A DNA stretch of 25,295 bases from an uncultured Collinsella sp. (GTDB taxonomy: Bacteria > Actinomycetota > Coriobacteriia > Coriobacteriales > Coriobacteriaceae): assembly GCA_900554325.1 (NCBI GenBank), contig USHA01000024.1:1-25295 (forward strand), written 5' to 3'. Every line of letters begins with the position of its first letter. Position 1 is the stretch's first letter. Below, in pieces: positions 14,448 through 22,914 of this stretch. A program made the translations under genes and the position numbers. A model generated the notes under the pieces. That model saw only the letters and a program-made list of their open reading frames with translations. It was not told the origin of the DNA and did not search any database.

Positions 14448-14561
14448 CGCGCGTCGGGTGTTTCGCCGCATCCGGCGCGCGTATAGGCGGCCTCCGCGGG
14501 GTCGCCGGCGCTGTGCTAGCGCTACACCGTATTTGCGCCCGCCGCGCGGTCTCGCCGGGCG
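14448..14561 (+). other. Structured spacer between ssnA and ygfK
   Basis: A 14-bp stem with two wobble pairs (ACGCGCG-T-CGGGTG against CATCCG-G-CGCGCGT, 14448-14483) is followed by CGCCCG/CGGGCG (14536-14561), which ends 10 bases before the ygfK ribosome-binding site. There is no T-run. As in the preceding spacer, this may tune expression of downstream genes by processing or attenuation. Confidence 0.45.
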
Positions 14562-14580
14562 TTACAGAGAGGAGCTCACT

Positions 14581-17580
14581 ATGAGCGACATCATGAGGCC
14601 GATCCCGTTTTCGCAGCTGATGAACTGGATCATCGAGGAGCACAAGACTCAGGGCGCCGTCTTTGGCGTGCGCAAGATGGTCACGACCAACCAGGAGGGT
14701 GCGCTTCCCATTTTTGACGAGCGCATCGAGACTCCGTTTGGCCCGGCCGCCGGTCCCAACACGCAGCTGGCCCAGAACATCGTGGCATCCTACGTGGCCG
14801 GTTCCCGCTTCTTTGAGCTCAAGACCGTTCAGGTTATGGACGGCGAGGAGCTCTCCAAGTGCGTCAACAAGCCCTGCATTGTGGCGCAGGACGAGTGCTA
14901 CAACTGCGAGTGGTCGACCGAGCTCGAGGTTCCGCAGGCTTTTGCCGAGTACGTGAAGGCATGGTTTGCCTGCCACCTGATCGCTCGCGAGTACGGCCTG
15001 GGCAGCCCGGACGGCTTTGTCTTCAACATGTCCGTGGGCTATGACCTGGAGGGCATTAAGAGCCCCAAGGTCGACGCCTACATCGAGGGCATGAAGGACG
15101 CCAGCGGCTCCGACGTCTGGAACGAGTGCCGCGCATGGGCGCTCGCCAACCTGGACAAGTTTGAGCATGTCGACGCCGCGTTTGTCGAGTCCATCCCGGC
15201 ACGCGTCTCCAACTCCATCACCGAGTCTACCCTGCACGGCTGCCCGCCGGCGGAGATCGAGCGCATCGCGACCTATCTGATCACCGAGAAGGGCCTCAAC
15301 ACCTACATCAAGTGCAACCCCACGCTGTTGGGCTATGAGTTTGCACGTCAGCGCCTCAACGAGCTGGGCTTTGACTACATCGTCTTCGACGATACGCACT
15401 TCCGCGAGGACCTGCAATGGGTCGACGCCGTGCCTATGTTCGAGCGCCTGATTGCCCTGTGCGCTGAGCGCGGCCTGGAGTTTGGCGTCAAGCTGACCAA
15501 CACGTTCCCCGTCGACGTGACGAGGAACGAGCTGCCCTCCACCGAGATGTACATGTCGGGCCGTTCGCTGTTCTCGCTGACCATCGAGGCCGCCCGTCGC
15601 ATTACCGAGCAGTTCGATGGCAAGCTGCGCATCAGCTACTCCGGCGGTGCCACGGTCTACAACATCCGCGCCCTGTACGATGCCGGCATTTGGCCCGTCA
15701 CCCTGGCGACCGACGTGCTCAAGCCTGGTGGCTACGAGCGCTTTAGCCAGATGGCCGGCGAGTTTACCGACCTGGATGGCAAGCCGTTCGCGGGCGTCTC
15801 TCTCGAGGCTGTGACTGCGATCCAGACCGACTCACTCACCAACCCGCTCTACAAGAAGCCGCTGCGCCCGCTGCCCGACCGCAAGGTCGCCGGCAAGAGC
15901 CCGCTTTCCGACTGCTTTACCACGCCGTGCCGCACGAGCTGCCCCATCCAGCAGGATATTCCCGCCTACCTGGCGGCCGTTGACGAGGGCCGCTACGAGG
16001 ACGCACTCAACATCATCATCGAGCGCAACGCCCTGCCGTTCATTACCGGCACCATCTGCCCGCATCCCTGCGGCCGTGCCTGCGAGCGTGCGTTCTACGA
16101 GCCCGAGGGCGCCCAGATTCGCGCCAGCAAGCTCAAGGCCGCCCGCGAGGCCATGACCGCCGTGCTGCCCAAGCTGCGCGCCCAGGCCATCGCCAACGAC
16201 GGCGAGCGCAACGTTGCCGTTATCGGCGGCGGTCCGGCCGGTCTGGCGACGGCGTTCTTCCTGACTCGTGCCGGCGTGCCCGTCACCATCTTTGAGGCCC
16301 GCGATTCGCTCGGCGGCGTGGTCCGTCACGTGATCCCCGAGTTCCGTATCGCGAGCGACGATATCTCCCACGATGCCGAGCTCTGCCTGGCCTTTGGCGC
16401 CAAGGTGCAGCTCAACGCTCGCGTGGATTCCATCGACGAACTCAAGGCTCAAGGCTTTACTGACGTGGTCGTGGCCACCGGTGCCTGGATGCCCGGCTCT
16501 GCGGGCTTGGGCGAGGGCGCCGAGCTCGATGTGCTGGAGTTCCTCGAGGCCGCCAAGAAGGGCGAGAAGCTCGAGCTGGGCGAGGACGTCGTGGTCATTG
16601 GCGCCGGCAACACCGCCATGGACGCGGCCCGCGTGGCCAAGCGCCTGGCCGGCGTGAAGAACGTGCGCCTGGTGTATCGCCGCACCAAGAAGCAGATGCC
16701 CGCCGACGAGGAAGAGCTCGATCTTGCTCTTGCCGACGGCGTTGAGTTCTGCGAGCTGCTGGCCCCCAAGGCGCTCAACGGCGCCGTGCTGACCTGCGAC
16801 GTTATGGAGCTTGGCGAGCCGGATGCAAGCGGCCGTCGCAGCCCCGTCGCCACGGGCGAGACCGTCGAGCTTTCCGCCACCACGGTGATCTGCGCCGTGG
16901 GCGAGGGCATCGATGCCAGCCTGTACGATGCCGCGGGCGTCGAGCACGACCGTCGCGGCCGTCTTGCCGCCACCTCCACCGGCGTCGAGGGCGTTTGGGC
17001 TGCCGGCGACTGCCGTCGCGGTCCAGCCACCGTGGTCGAGGCTATCGCCGATGCCGCCGAGGTCGCCCGTGCCATCGCCGGTGTGGACTTTAACAAGTAC
17101 GCCGACTGCAACGAGCAGGCCGGCCGCGAGGACACCTGCTACGAGCGCAAGGGGTCGCTGTGCCGCGACAAGCGCAACTGCACCAAGACCCGCTGCCTGG
17201 GCTGCGGCTCGGTGTGCGAGGTCTGCTGCGACGTGTGCCCCAACCGCGCCAACGTGGCAATTAAAGTGCCGGGCCTGGCCAAGCATCAGGTCGTCCACGT
17301 CGATGGCATGTGCAACGAGTGCGGAAACTGCGCCGTGTTCTGCCCCTACCAGGAGGGTCGTCCCTACAAGGACAAGCTCACCCTGTTCTGGAGCGAGCAG
17401 GACATGGAGAACTCCGAGAACGAGGGTTTCCTGGCCGTGGACGAGGACCACTTTAAGGTCCGCGTCGCCGGCACGGTCCGCACCGTCTCGGTCGATGCCG
17501 TCAACACCGGTCTTCCCGAGGCCGTCCGCCTGACCATCAGGGCTGTGCGCGACAACTATTCGTACCTTCTTAAGAAATAG
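14581..17580 (+). CDS. ygfK: YgfK-type flavo-iron-sulfur protein (putative selenate reductase subunit)
   Basis: The protein has 999 residues from the ATG at 14581, where GGAG lies 6 bases upstream; the open frame extends 41 codons further 5' without a good start site. The N-terminal ~430 residues are a dihydroorotate-dehydrogenase-like barrel. The middle is GltD-like: a cysteine-rich helical segment (CRTSCPIQQDIPAYLAA, then GTICPHPCGRACERAFYEP), an FAD site GGGPAG at 549-554 and an NAD(P) site GAGNTA at 674-679. The C-terminus has two iron-sulfur sets, around C872-C886 and C911/C914/C917/C921. It was named for a presumed role with selenate, but its steady linkage to Mo hydroxylases fits an electron-transfer partner. 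Ferredoxin and xanthine dehydrogenase genes follow at spacings of 11 and 12 bases. Confidence 0.92.
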   Translation: MSDIMRPIPFSQLMNWIIEEHKTQGAVFGVRKMVTTNQEGALPIFDERIETPFGPAAGPNTQLAQNIVASYVAGSRFFELKTVQVMDGEELSKCVNKPCIVAQDECYNCEWSTELEVPQAFAEYVKAWFACHLIAREYGLGSPDGFVFNMSVGYDLEGIKSPKVDAYIEGMKDASGSDVWNECRAWALANLDKFEHVDAAFVESIPARVSNSITESTLHGCPPAEIERIATYLITEKGLNTYIKCNPTLLGYEFARQRLNELGFDYIVFDDTHFREDLQWVDAVPMFERLIALCAERGLEFGVKLTNTFPVDVTRNELPSTEMYMSGRSLFSLTIEAARRITEQFDGKLRISYSGGATVYNIRALYDAGIWPVTLATDVLKPGGYERFSQMAGEFTDLDGKPFAGVSLEAVTAIQTDSLTNPLYKKPLRPLPDRKVAGKSPLSDCFTTPCRTSCPIQQDIPAYLAAVDEGRYEDALNIIIERNALPFITGTICPHPCGRACERAFYEPEGAQIRASKLKAAREAMTAVLPKLRAQAIANDGERNVAVIGGGPAGLATAFFLTRAGVPVTIFEARDSLGGVVRHVIPEFRIASDDISHDAELCLAFGAKVQLNARVDSIDELKAQGFTDVVVATGAWMPGSAGLGEGAELDVLEFLEAAKKGEKLELGEDVVVIGAGNTAMDAARVAKRLAGVKNVRLVYRRTKKQMPADEEELDLALADGVEFCELLAPKALNGAVLTCDVMELGEPDASGRRSPVATGETVELSATTVICAVGEGIDASLYDAAGVEHDRRGRLAATSTGVEGVWAAGDCRRGPATVVEAIADAAEVARAIAGVDFNKYADCNEQAGREDTCYERKGSLCRDKRNCTKTRCLGCGSVCEVCCDVCPNRANVAIKVPGLAKHQVVHVDGMCNECGNCAVFCPYQEGRPYKDKLTLFWSEQDMENSENEGFLAVDEDHFKVRVAGTVRTVSVDAVNTGLPEAVRLTIRAVRDNYSYLLKK

Positions 17581-17591
17581 GCGAGTCTCTT

Positions 17592-18071
17592 ATGGCCAAA
17601 TCCATTCAACATAACGTGGCCTACGTTGCCTGCGGAAGCGGTTGCGCCTCCGCAGGCGGCGACGCCCACTGCAGCGAAGGCTGCATTGGCTGTGGCGCCT
17701 GCGTCACGGCCTGCCCCCACGGCGCCATTGCGCTGGTCGATGGCATCGCCCGCGTGGACCGCTCCAAGTGCACGGGCTGTGGCCTGTGCGGCATGGCGTG
17801 CCCGCAGCGCGTGATTGCCTTCGTCCCCGGCTACCAGAACATTCTGGTGCGCTGCAACAACACCGATAAGGGCGCCATCGCCCGCAAGATTTGCGACACG
17901 AGCTGCATCGGTTGCGGTATGTGCGCCAAAAAGTGCCCTGCCGGCGCTATCCGCATCGAGGACAACTGCGCCCATATCGACGGCGTGGACTGCCTGTCGT
18001 GCGGCATGTGCGCCGTCGTCTGCCCGCATGGCGCCATCCACGACCGCACCGGCATCGCCGCCGGCGTGTAG
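17592..18071 (+). CDS. Four-cluster 4Fe-4S ferredoxin-type protein
   Basis: The 159-residue protein contains four CxxCxxCxxxC motifs: C31/34/37/41 (CIGCGACVTACP), C60/63/66/70 (CTGCGLCGMACP), C105/108/111/115 (CIGCGMCAKKCP) and C134/137/140/144 (CLSCGMCAVVCP). Each motif ends in CP, typical of paired bacterial ferredoxin clusters, so up to four [4Fe-4S] clusters can be held. The layout resembles RnfB/HycB-like electron-transfer subunits. No signal peptide or membrane segment is visible. It sits between ygfK and the xanthine dehydrogenase with very short gaps, so it probably moves electrons between the Mo hydroxylase and the YgfK flavin. The ribosome-binding site is weak. Confidence 0.93.
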   Translation: MAKSIQHNVAYVACGSGCASAGGDAHCSEGCIGCGACVTACPHGAIALVDGIARVDRSKCTGCGLCGMACPQRVIAFVPGYQNILVRCNNTDKGAIARKICDTSCIGCGMCAKKCPAGAIRIEDNCAHIDGVDCLSCGMCAVVCPHGAIHDRTGIAAGV

Positions 18072-18083
18072 AAGGGAATCGCC

Positions 18084-20861
18084 ATGGCACAGGAATTCAC
18101 TTTTACCGTTAACGGCGTCGAGCGCACGACGCCCCAAAACAAACCGCTGCTGCGCTACCTGCGCGACGACCTGCATATCCATTCCGCCAAGGACGGCTGC
18201 TCCGAAGGTGCTTGCGGTACCTGCACCATCCATGTGGACGGCGCGGCCGTCAAGGCGTGCGTGCTGACCACCGCTCTTGCCGCCGGCCGCAACATCGTGA
18301 CCGTCGAGGGCCTGCCCGAGGACGTGCGCGAGGCCTTTGTGTACGCCTTTGGCGCCGTGGGCGCCGTACAGTGCGGCTTTTGCATCCCCGGTATGGTCAT
18401 GGCGGGCGCGGCGCTCATCGCCGAGGACCCTGAGCCCACCGAGGAACAGATCAAGTACGCCATCCGCGGCAATGTCTGCCGCTGCACCGGCTACAAAAAG
18501 ATTATTGAGGGCATTTCGCTGGCCGCTGCGGTGCTCCGCGGCGAAAAGCAGATCGACGAGGACCTGGAGCGCGGCGACGACTACGGCGTGGGCAAGCGCG
18601 CCTTCCGTATCGACGTGCGCAAGAAGGTGCTCGGCGAGGGCAAGTATCCCGACGACATCGACGAGCTCGACCAGCCGGGCCTGACCTATGCCAGCGCGGT
18701 GCGCTCCAAGTATCCGCGTGCTCGCGTGCTCTCCATCGACACCTCCAAGGCCGAGGCCCTGCCCGGCGTGGTGGGCATCCTGCGCGCCGAGGACGTGCCG
18801 GTCAACCAGGTCGGCCACCTTATCCAGGACTGGGACGTCATGATCGCCCAGGGCGATATCACCCGCTGCGTGGGTGACGCCATCGTGCTGGTGGTCGCCG
18901 AGGACGAAGCGACGCTCGAGAAGGCCAAGAAGCTCGTCAAGATCGATTACGAGCCTCTGGAGCCCGTGCGCAACATCGCCGAGGCCAGGGCCGCCGACGC
19001 CCCGCGCCTGCATGACAGCTTCTTTGCCTTCGGCAACACGGTGGAGCTCAAGGACAACGTGTGCCAGAGCCGCCACGTGACGCGCGGCGACGCCGCCAAG
19101 GCGCTGGCCGAAAGCGCGTTCACCGTGACGCAACGCTTTACCACGCCCTTTACCGAACATGCCTTCTTGGAGCCCGAGTGCGCCGTCGCCTTCCCGTACA
19201 AGAACGGCGTCAAGGTGCAGTCGACCGACCAGGGCGCCTACGATACGCGCAAAGAGTGTGCCCACATGTTTGGCTGGGACAACGAGCCCGAGCGCGTGGT
19301 CGTCGAGACCATGCTCGTGGGTGGCGGCTTTGGCGGCAAGGAGGACGTGTCCATCCAGCACCTTGCCGCGCTCGCCGCGTATAAGTTCCAACGCCCTGTG
19401 AAGTGCAAGCTCACGCGCGCCGAGTCGCTCGCGTTCCATCCCAAGCGCCATGCCATGGACGGTACCTTTACGCTGGGTTGCGACGCCGAGGGCAACTTTA
19501 CCGGTCTGGACTGCGAGATCAACTTTGATACCGGCGCCTACGCATCGCTGTGCGGTCCGGTGCTCGAGCGCGCCTGTACGCATGCCGTCGGCCCCTACAA
19601 GTACCAGAACACCGACATTCGCGGTTTTGGCTACTACACCAACAACCCGCCCGCCGGCGCGTACCGTGGCTTTGGCGTTTGCCAGTCCGAGTTTGCGCTC
19701 GAGAGCCTGATCGACCTACTGGCAGAGAAGGTCGGCCTGGATCCGTGGGAGATTCGTTACAGAAACGCCATCGAGCCGGGCGAGGTTTTGCCCAACGGCC
19801 AGATTGCCGACTGCTCCACGGCGCTTAAGGAGACACTGCTCGAGGTCAAGGATGCCTACTACGCGCATCCCGGACACGCCGGTATCGCCTGCGCCATGAA
19901 GAACGCCGGTGTGGGCGTGGGCCTGCCCGATGCCGGCCGCTGCAAGATTCGCGTCGAGAACGGCGTGGCCGTGGTCTATGCCGCCACGTCCGACATCGGC
20001 CAGGGCTGCAACACGGTCTTTTTGCAGGACGTTGCCGAGGCCTGCGGTCTGCCGCTGAGCTGCATTGCCAACGGCGAGTGCTCCACCGAGAACGCTCCCG
20101 ACTCCGGCACTACGTCTGGCTCGCGTCAGACGGTCGTGACCGGCGAGGCCGTGCGCGGCGCCGCCTTCCTACTGCGCGATGCTATGGTTGGCGTCGAGGC
20201 CGGCAAGCCCGCGCCCGATGCTCCCGTGAGCGCACATGGCGACGGCGTCAAGATCGAGTACGACGACGGCCGCGCCTATCAGCTTCGCACGCAGGAGCTC
20301 GTCGCCGGCCAGGGTATGCATCCTCAGGATCCTGCGGCAGCTATCAAGGCACTCGAGGGATGCGAGTTTGGCTACGTATATCTGGAGCCGACCGACAAAC
20401 TGGGTGCCGACGTGCCCAACCCTAAGAGCCACATCTGCTACGGCTTTGCCACGCATGTGGTCATTCTTGATGATGACGGCCGCGTGAGCGAGGTCTATGC
20501 CGCGCACGATTCCGGCAAGGTGGTCAACCCCATCTCCATCCAGGGTCAGATCGAAGGCGGCGTGCTCATGGGCATGGGTTACGCACTTACCGAGGACTGG
20601 CCGCTCAAGGACTGCGTACCCCAGGCAAGGTACGGCACGCTCGGGCTGTTCCGTGCGCCCGAGATTCCGGATATCCACGCCATTTACGTGGAGAAGGACG
20701 AGCTGTTGCCCGTGGCATACGGCGGCAAGGGTATCGGCGAGATCGCAACGATTCCCACGGCGCCCGCCGTGCAGAATGCCTACCGCGCATTTGACGGCAA
20801 GCTGCGTCCAGATCTGCCCATGGTGGATACGCCGTACAGCCGCGCCCGTCACCGCGGGTAG
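18084..20861 (+). CDS. Selenium-dependent-type xanthine dehydrogenase (XdhD-like Mo hydroxylase)
   Basis: The 925-residue fusion combines the small [2Fe-2S] domain and the large molybdopterin domain. The first cluster ligands are C39/C44/C47/C59 (CSEGACGTC) and the second C97/C100/C132/C134 (CGFCIPG, CRCTGY). The Mo domain includes VGGGFGGKEDV, PPAGAYRGFGVCQSEFALE and the C-terminal GGKGIGE with the catalytic Glu. It has no FAD domain, and no xdhB-type FAD gene occurs in the window. This matches E. coli XdhD and the selenium-dependent xanthine dehydrogenase family, where selenium is a labile cofactor and not selenocysteine. It would oxidise hypoxanthine/xanthine or, in reverse, reduce urate in the cytosol. 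It is the last gene before a strong terminator. Other purine-hydroxylase substrates remain possible. Confidence 0.92.
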   Translation: MAQEFTFTVNGVERTTPQNKPLLRYLRDDLHIHSAKDGCSEGACGTCTIHVDGAAVKACVLTTALAAGRNIVTVEGLPEDVREAFVYAFGAVGAVQCGFCIPGMVMAGAALIAEDPEPTEEQIKYAIRGNVCRCTGYKKIIEGISLAAAVLRGEKQIDEDLERGDDYGVGKRAFRIDVRKKVLGEGKYPDDIDELDQPGLTYASAVRSKYPRARVLSIDTSKAEALPGVVGILRAEDVPVNQVGHLIQDWDVMIAQGDITRCVGDAIVLVVAEDEATLEKAKKLVKIDYEPLEPVRNIAEARAADAPRLHDSFFAFGNTVELKDNVCQSRHVTRGDAAKALAESAFTVTQRFTTPFTEHAFLEPECAVAFPYKNGVKVQSTDQGAYDTRKECAHMFGWDNEPERVVVETMLVGGGFGGKEDVSIQHLAALAAYKFQRPVKCKLTRAESLAFHPKRHAMDGTFTLGCDAEGNFTGLDCEINFDTGAYASLCGPVLERACTHAVGPYKYQNTDIRGFGYYTNNPPAGAYRGFGVCQSEFALESLIDLLAEKVGLDPWEIRYRNAIEPGEVLPNGQIADCSTALKETLLEVKDAYYAHPGHAGIACAMKNAGVGVGLPDAGRCKIRVENGVAVVYAATSDIGQGCNTVFLQDVAEACGLPLSCIANGECSTENAPDSGTTSGSRQTVVTGEAVRGAAFLLRDAMVGVEAGKPAPDAPVSAHGDGVKIEYDDGRAYQLRTQELVAGQGMHPQDPAAAIKALEGCEFGYVYLEPTDKLGADVPNPKSHICYGFATHVVILDDDGRVSEVYAAHDSGKVVNPISIQGQIEGGVLMGMGYALTEDWPLKDCVPQARYGTLGLFRAPEIPDIHAIYVEKDELLPVAYGGKGIGEIATIPTAPAVQNAYRAFDGKLRPDLPMVDTPYSRARHRG

Positions 20862-20930
20862 GGTAGGACGCGCACGGCCATTGCTGACGGGCTGTTCGCG
20901 CACAACACCAACTGCATATGCTGCGCCTTT

Positions 20931-20962
20931 GGCCCCGGCTCCATCGCGAGCCGGGGCCTTTT
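20931..20962 (+). terminator. Rho-independent terminator of the purine locus
   Basis: A perfect 11-bp stem GGCCCCGGCTC/GAGCCGGGGCC with a 6-base loop is followed by TTTT. It lies 70 bases after the dehydrogenase stop. The 68 bases between them show no other feature. Confidence 0.88.
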
Positions 20963-20983
20963 GTTTGGAGCGCCTCCGCATAC

Positions 20984-21315
20984 GGAAACTGCGTCCCGGA
21001 ATCCAGCCTCGGAACGGGATGAACTTTCCCAACGGGGCCGCATGCGGAAGCTGCGTCCCGGAATCATGCCTCAGAATGGGATGCGTTTTCCGCTGGCCGG
21101 TCGTTTGGAAAGCGCATCCCAGTTTGAGTGTTTATTCCGGGATGCGGTTTCCGCTGAAGGACTCAACCGGAAAGCCTGTCCAGCTCTGAGACGGGATTCC
21201 GGGACACGCTTTCCGCCAGGCCCGCCATCCGGAAAGTGCATCCCGTTTTGAGCGCTCAATTTGGGACATGGTTTCCGCGGGTGCTGCCAACCGGAAAGTG
21301 TGTCCCAGTTTGGTG
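20984..21315. repeat. Array A: five full and one partial 61-62-bp palindromic tandem repeats
   Basis: Units begin with GGAA at 20984, 21046, 21107, 21169, 21231 and 21293, so the steps are 62, 61, 62, 62 and 62. Each full unit is a 46-base palindromic core (GGAAANYGCRTCCC, ~18 bases, then GGGAYGCRNTTTCC) plus a ~16-base linker. The third unit's arms match at 13 of 14 positions. Centres vary between units while arm ends stay constant. The sixth unit has only the left half. The array starts 22 bases after the purine-locus terminator and ends at the stop of the leftward AbiEi-like gene. The same family recurs at 22636 and 24467. Confidence 0.88.
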
Positions 21316-21342
21316 GGCAGGCGGGCATAAGCTCAGCAGCTC

Positions 21343-22341
21343 CTACAGCTCAATATCGTTGAGCCATGTCGGCAGCGCGGTCTGCCGGATGCCTGCCGTC
21401 TGCAGCTTTTTGGCGAGCATTCCTGTCGAGCGGACCTCGTTCATGGTAAAGCGCAGCAGAGGGTGGCCGTAGAGCGATAGGTGCGCCTCGCGCTGTCGTT
21501 CGGCAACGAGCGCCTCGGCGGTGGTGCGTCCGGCCAGCATGGTCTGGTCGGTATATTTGATGAGCCCGTCGAGCTCGCCCAGCGTGAGTTCCCGCGCCTG
21601 GCGCTCCCAGGCAAAGTCCGTTCGTATGGGCTTGGCCGAATCGAAGGGGTCCGTCAACTCGTATTGAAGCCAGTCGGGCGCAAAGCCCGTCTCGATCATG
21701 ACGGCTCGGGCGACCGATTCCCCGCCGCTCTCGGCGCGGGCGTCGGCATATCGAAGCGTTGTGAGGGCGGTGCGAATCGCGCGACCATTGCGGGCAGCCG
21801 CTCGTTGCTCAACGGCCTCCATCAGCTGTTCCGGCGCAAGGCCGAGCTTTAGGATCGCCGAATCGGCAATGGGCATGCCATCGGCAAAACCAGTTTGCAG
21901 TAGGCAATCTGTGACCGTTTGGATGGGCGGCGTTACCGATATGCCGGCTCTGCGTATTGCTCCGGCCGGCTCAATCTGGTGCCGCTGAATATGCGCGCCC
22001 GGGCGAGCCGACGGCTTTGTCGAGCTGCAGGCATGCACGACATTCAGGTGTCGCCACGAGACCTCGAGCCCCAGCAGGCAGGCAGCCGAAAACGCGCAGA
22101 ACGTCCAATCGGGGTGGATGATCGCAAGGGCGCGAATAATCTCGCAATGACGCTGCGCCCGGTTGAGCTCATCCCAGCGTATTTTGCGCGCGAACAATCC
22201 CGGCATGGGGGAGACGACCATGTCGCCGATGCGCCGAAGGAGCGCTTTTCGGATCGCCGCGCTCGGGGGAATCAGACAGCGCCCCTCTTGTTCGGCTTGA
22301 GTGAGCAGTTGGTCGATGAGTTGGTCATTGCAATGGGTCAT
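21343..22341 (-). CDS. AbiEi-like winged-helix protein with DUF559/Vsr-like nuclease-fold domain
   Basis: This 332-residue protein has an N-terminal segment (RIGDMVVSPMPGLFARKIRWDEL, then HPDWTFCAFSAACLLGLEV) like the AbiEi-type domain of many actinobacterial proteins. Its C-terminal ~130 residues have a PD-(D/E)xK arrangement: Glu208 (GGESVARAVMIETGF), Asp242 (RTDFAWE) and Glu256-Leu-Asp-Gly-Leu-Ile-Lys262 (GELDGLIKY). All candidate catalytic residues are present, so nuclease activity is possible, though many DUF559 proteins are uncharacterised. AbiEi proteins are antitoxin-like transcription regulators in abortive infection systems, but no AbiEii toxin gene is adjacent. Start: ATG with AGGAGG 10 bases upstream. 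It is bracketed by repeat arrays A and B. Function unknown. Confidence 0.75.
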   Translation of the reverse strand: MTHCNDQLIDQLLTQAEQEGRCLIPPSAAIRKALLRRIGDMVVSPMPGLFARKIRWDELNRAQRHCEIIRALAIIHPDWTFCAFSAACLLGLEVSWRHLNVVHACSSTKPSARPGAHIQRHQIEPAGAIRRAGISVTPPIQTVTDCLLQTGFADGMPIADSAILKLGLAPEQLMEAVEQRAAARNGRAIRTALTTLRYADARAESGGESVARAVMIETGFAPDWLQYELTDPFDSAKPIRTDFAWERQARELTLGELDGLIKYTDQTMLAGRTTAEALVAERQREAHLSLYGHPLLRFTMNEVRSTGMLAKKLQTAGIRQTALPTWLNDIEL

Positions 22342-22395
22342 GAGCTACCGCCTCCTTTTGGGTAGCAAAAACGTATCAGCTGGAACTTGCCGCTC

Positions 22396-22428
22396 AGCTG
22401 ACCAAAAGCTGACCAAAATCTAACCATG
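22396..22428. repeat. Tandem 11-bp repeats upstream of the AbiEi-like gene
   Basis: AGCTGACCAAA occurs twice back to back, followed by a diverged third copy ATCTAACCATG. The 11-base period is close to one helical turn. The repeats lie 55-87 bases before the leftward gene's start codon, the right distance for an operator; the N-terminal winged-helix part of the gene product is a candidate binder. Confidence 0.55.
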
Positions 22429-22635
22429 CAGGTAGATGGCCTGTTTTCGGCGACATTTTTACATCCGAATCGGTGGGCGGTAATCGGCGACCTTGAACGG
22501 TAGCGAGTTATGAAGACTGGGTAAGTTTCGAGACGTGTACTTTTTGAAAAAGAGCATTCTATCTGCTGTTTTGTGTTTCTGGATCGCATATTTGAAGGCA
22601 TGTGATAAGGGCTGCAGGTCGTCGTCTGTGTCGGC
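22429..22635. other. Gene-poor spacer before array B
   Basis: No gene with a start and supportable product is seen. A leftward open stretch (about 22459-22620) reads plausibly as protein (KHKTADRMLFFKKYTSRN, then LPFKVADYRPPIRM) but has no start outside the repeat array, so it may be a decayed gene end. CTTTTT-g-AAAAAG near 22541 is a small AT hairpin. Confidence 0.3.
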
Positions 22636-22867
22636 GGAAACTATGTCCCGGAATTGACGTTCGGAATGGGACGCGCTTTCCGGAACGCCCCTCAACCGGA
22701 AACTGCGTCCCAGATTTCGGCCTCGGAGTGGGATGCCGTTTCCGGATCGGGCCTCAAGCGGAAACTGCGTCCCGGAATCGAGCCTCGGGGTGGGACACGC
22801 TTTCCGGATGGCATGTTTGGCGGAAACTACGGCCCAGTTTTTGGCTCCAGAACGGGATACATTTTCC
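22636..22867. repeat. Array B: four 62-bp palindromic tandem repeats
   Basis: Units begin at 22636, 22698, 22760 and 22822, exactly 62 bases apart, with the same 46-base core (GGAAACTGCGTCCC left arm, GGGAYRCNNTTTCC right arm) and 16-base linkers, several ending CTCAACC or CTCAAGC. The fourth unit has drifted most (GGCCC in place of GTCCC). The linker gives the same orientation as arrays A and C. The array lies between the upstream ends of the AbiEi-like gene and the ATPase gene. Confidence 0.88.
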
Positions 22868-22914
22868 GGAACGGTCCACGTGCGGTGGTGTACCGCCCCT
22901 TTTGCGTGCGCCGC

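Noticed and set aside
17556..19583. Minus-strand open frame of about 675 codons opposite the ferredoxin and xanthine dehydrogenase genes
   Set aside because: Its composition (His, Leu, Gly, Ala, Val repeats) is typical of an antisense shadow, and it lies under two well-supported genes.
18084..20861. Selenocysteine in the xanthine dehydrogenase
   Set aside because: The frame contains no in-frame TGA. In this family selenium is a labile non-amino-acid cofactor.
20961..21328. Open frames running across repeat array A on both strands, and similar ones in arrays B and C
   Set aside because: They come from repeats lacking stop codons. The products are repetitive (TASRN, GMRFP patterns) with frame shifts caused by the 62-bp period.
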